This document shows, one piece after another, positions 5,515 to 5,531 of a stretch of 5,531 nucleotides of DNA (position 1 is the stretch's first letter; each line of letters starts with the position of its first letter). The position numbers were made by a program, and so were the translations under genes. This DNA comes from an uncultured Victivallales bacterium (GTDB lineage Bacteria; Verrucomicrobiota; Lentisphaeria; Oligosphaerales; JAFGRS01), in NCBI GenBank assembly GCA_903834675.1, contig CAILKC010000814.1:1-5531 (forward strand), written 5' to 3'. Below the pieces are notes generated by a model. That model had not been told where the DNA came from. It worked only from the letters and a program-made list of their open reading frames with translations, and ran no database searches.

Positions 5515-5531
5515 AGTTCGGGCGGCGCCCG

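Larger units (their letters stand above)
4791..5531. other. Gene-free upstream region rich in inverted repeats
   Basis: I can support no gene in these 741 bases. The left half (4791 to about 5013) is the probable leader and promoter of the etf cluster. The right half (about 5220-5514) is packed with perfect inverted repeats. Two overlapping minus-strand frames (4973-5434 and 4999-5418) translate to Arg/Gly/Pro-rich sequence without recognisable motifs. One plus-strand frame is open from 5184 to the window edge, with an ATG at 5328 and a GGAG six bases before it; 68 codons follow without a stop. It is also compositionally odd and I do not call it, although it cannot be excluded because its end is outside the window. 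Confidence 0.7.

Noticed and set aside
5328..5531. Plus-strand frame from an ATG with GGAG six bases upstream, open to the right edge
   Set aside because: Its 68 visible codons are rich in Arg and Pro, overlap several stem-loops and match nothing I recognise. It stays undecided because its end lies outside the window.
1..5531. CRISPR array, tRNA, rRNA or recognisable transposase
   Set aside because: No regularly spaced repeats with unique spacers, no tRNA-like cloverleaf or rRNA sequence, and no transposase or integrase motif were found in any frame examined.

Overview
The window is GC-rich bacterial DNA dominated by one minus-strand gene cluster. Read in the direction of transcription (right to left) it holds a gene-free leader and upstream region (about 5531-4791), etfB (4790-3891), etfA (3873-2845), a long acyl-CoA dehydrogenase (2780-1059), and the first 347 codons of a glycoside-hydrolase-like TIM-barrel protein that runs off the left edge (1041-1). 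The gaps are 17, 64 and 17 nt. All four genes share a strand, and three have clear purine-rich ribosome binding sites, so they are most simply one operon.

The acyl-CoA dehydrogenase oxidises (or, run in reverse, reduces) an acyl-CoA thioester at its FAD and exchanges electrons with the EtfAB heterodimer. EtfB carries the motif GRQAIDGDTAQVGP where ordinary AMP-binding EtfB proteins have a form like GKQAIDDDCNQTGQ. The motif seen here is the one associated with flavin-based electron-bifurcating ETFs and FixA, so this ETF may couple NADH, ferredoxin and acyl-CoA redox chemistry instead of only passing electrons to a quinone pool. No ETF:quinone oxidoreductase or ferredoxin gene is visible in the window. 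The fourth gene looks like a carbohydrate-active enzyme and is an unexpected neighbour.

The 741 nt upstream of etfB contain no gene I can support, but they are not featureless. They hold a good minus-strand -35 box (TTGACA), a perfect 8-bp stem-loop with a T-rich tail in the presumed 5' leader (an attenuator or terminator candidate), a second leader stem-loop close to the etfB ribosome binding site, a tandem 12-mer repeat, and at 5236-5514 a dense run of perfect inverted repeats, some mutually exclusive. That right-hand block could be a structured RNA, a mobile-element remnant or a dispersed intergenic repeat.

Taxonomy is uncertain. An EtfB ending in ALVHELIADHILS, a roughly 570-residue acyl-CoA dehydrogenase with a C-terminal extension, and a Cys-rich GH-like protein together remind me of Planctomycetota, Armatimonadota and related phyla. 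This is an impression from family resemblance, not a demonstrated assignment, and other high-GC bacteria are not excluded.
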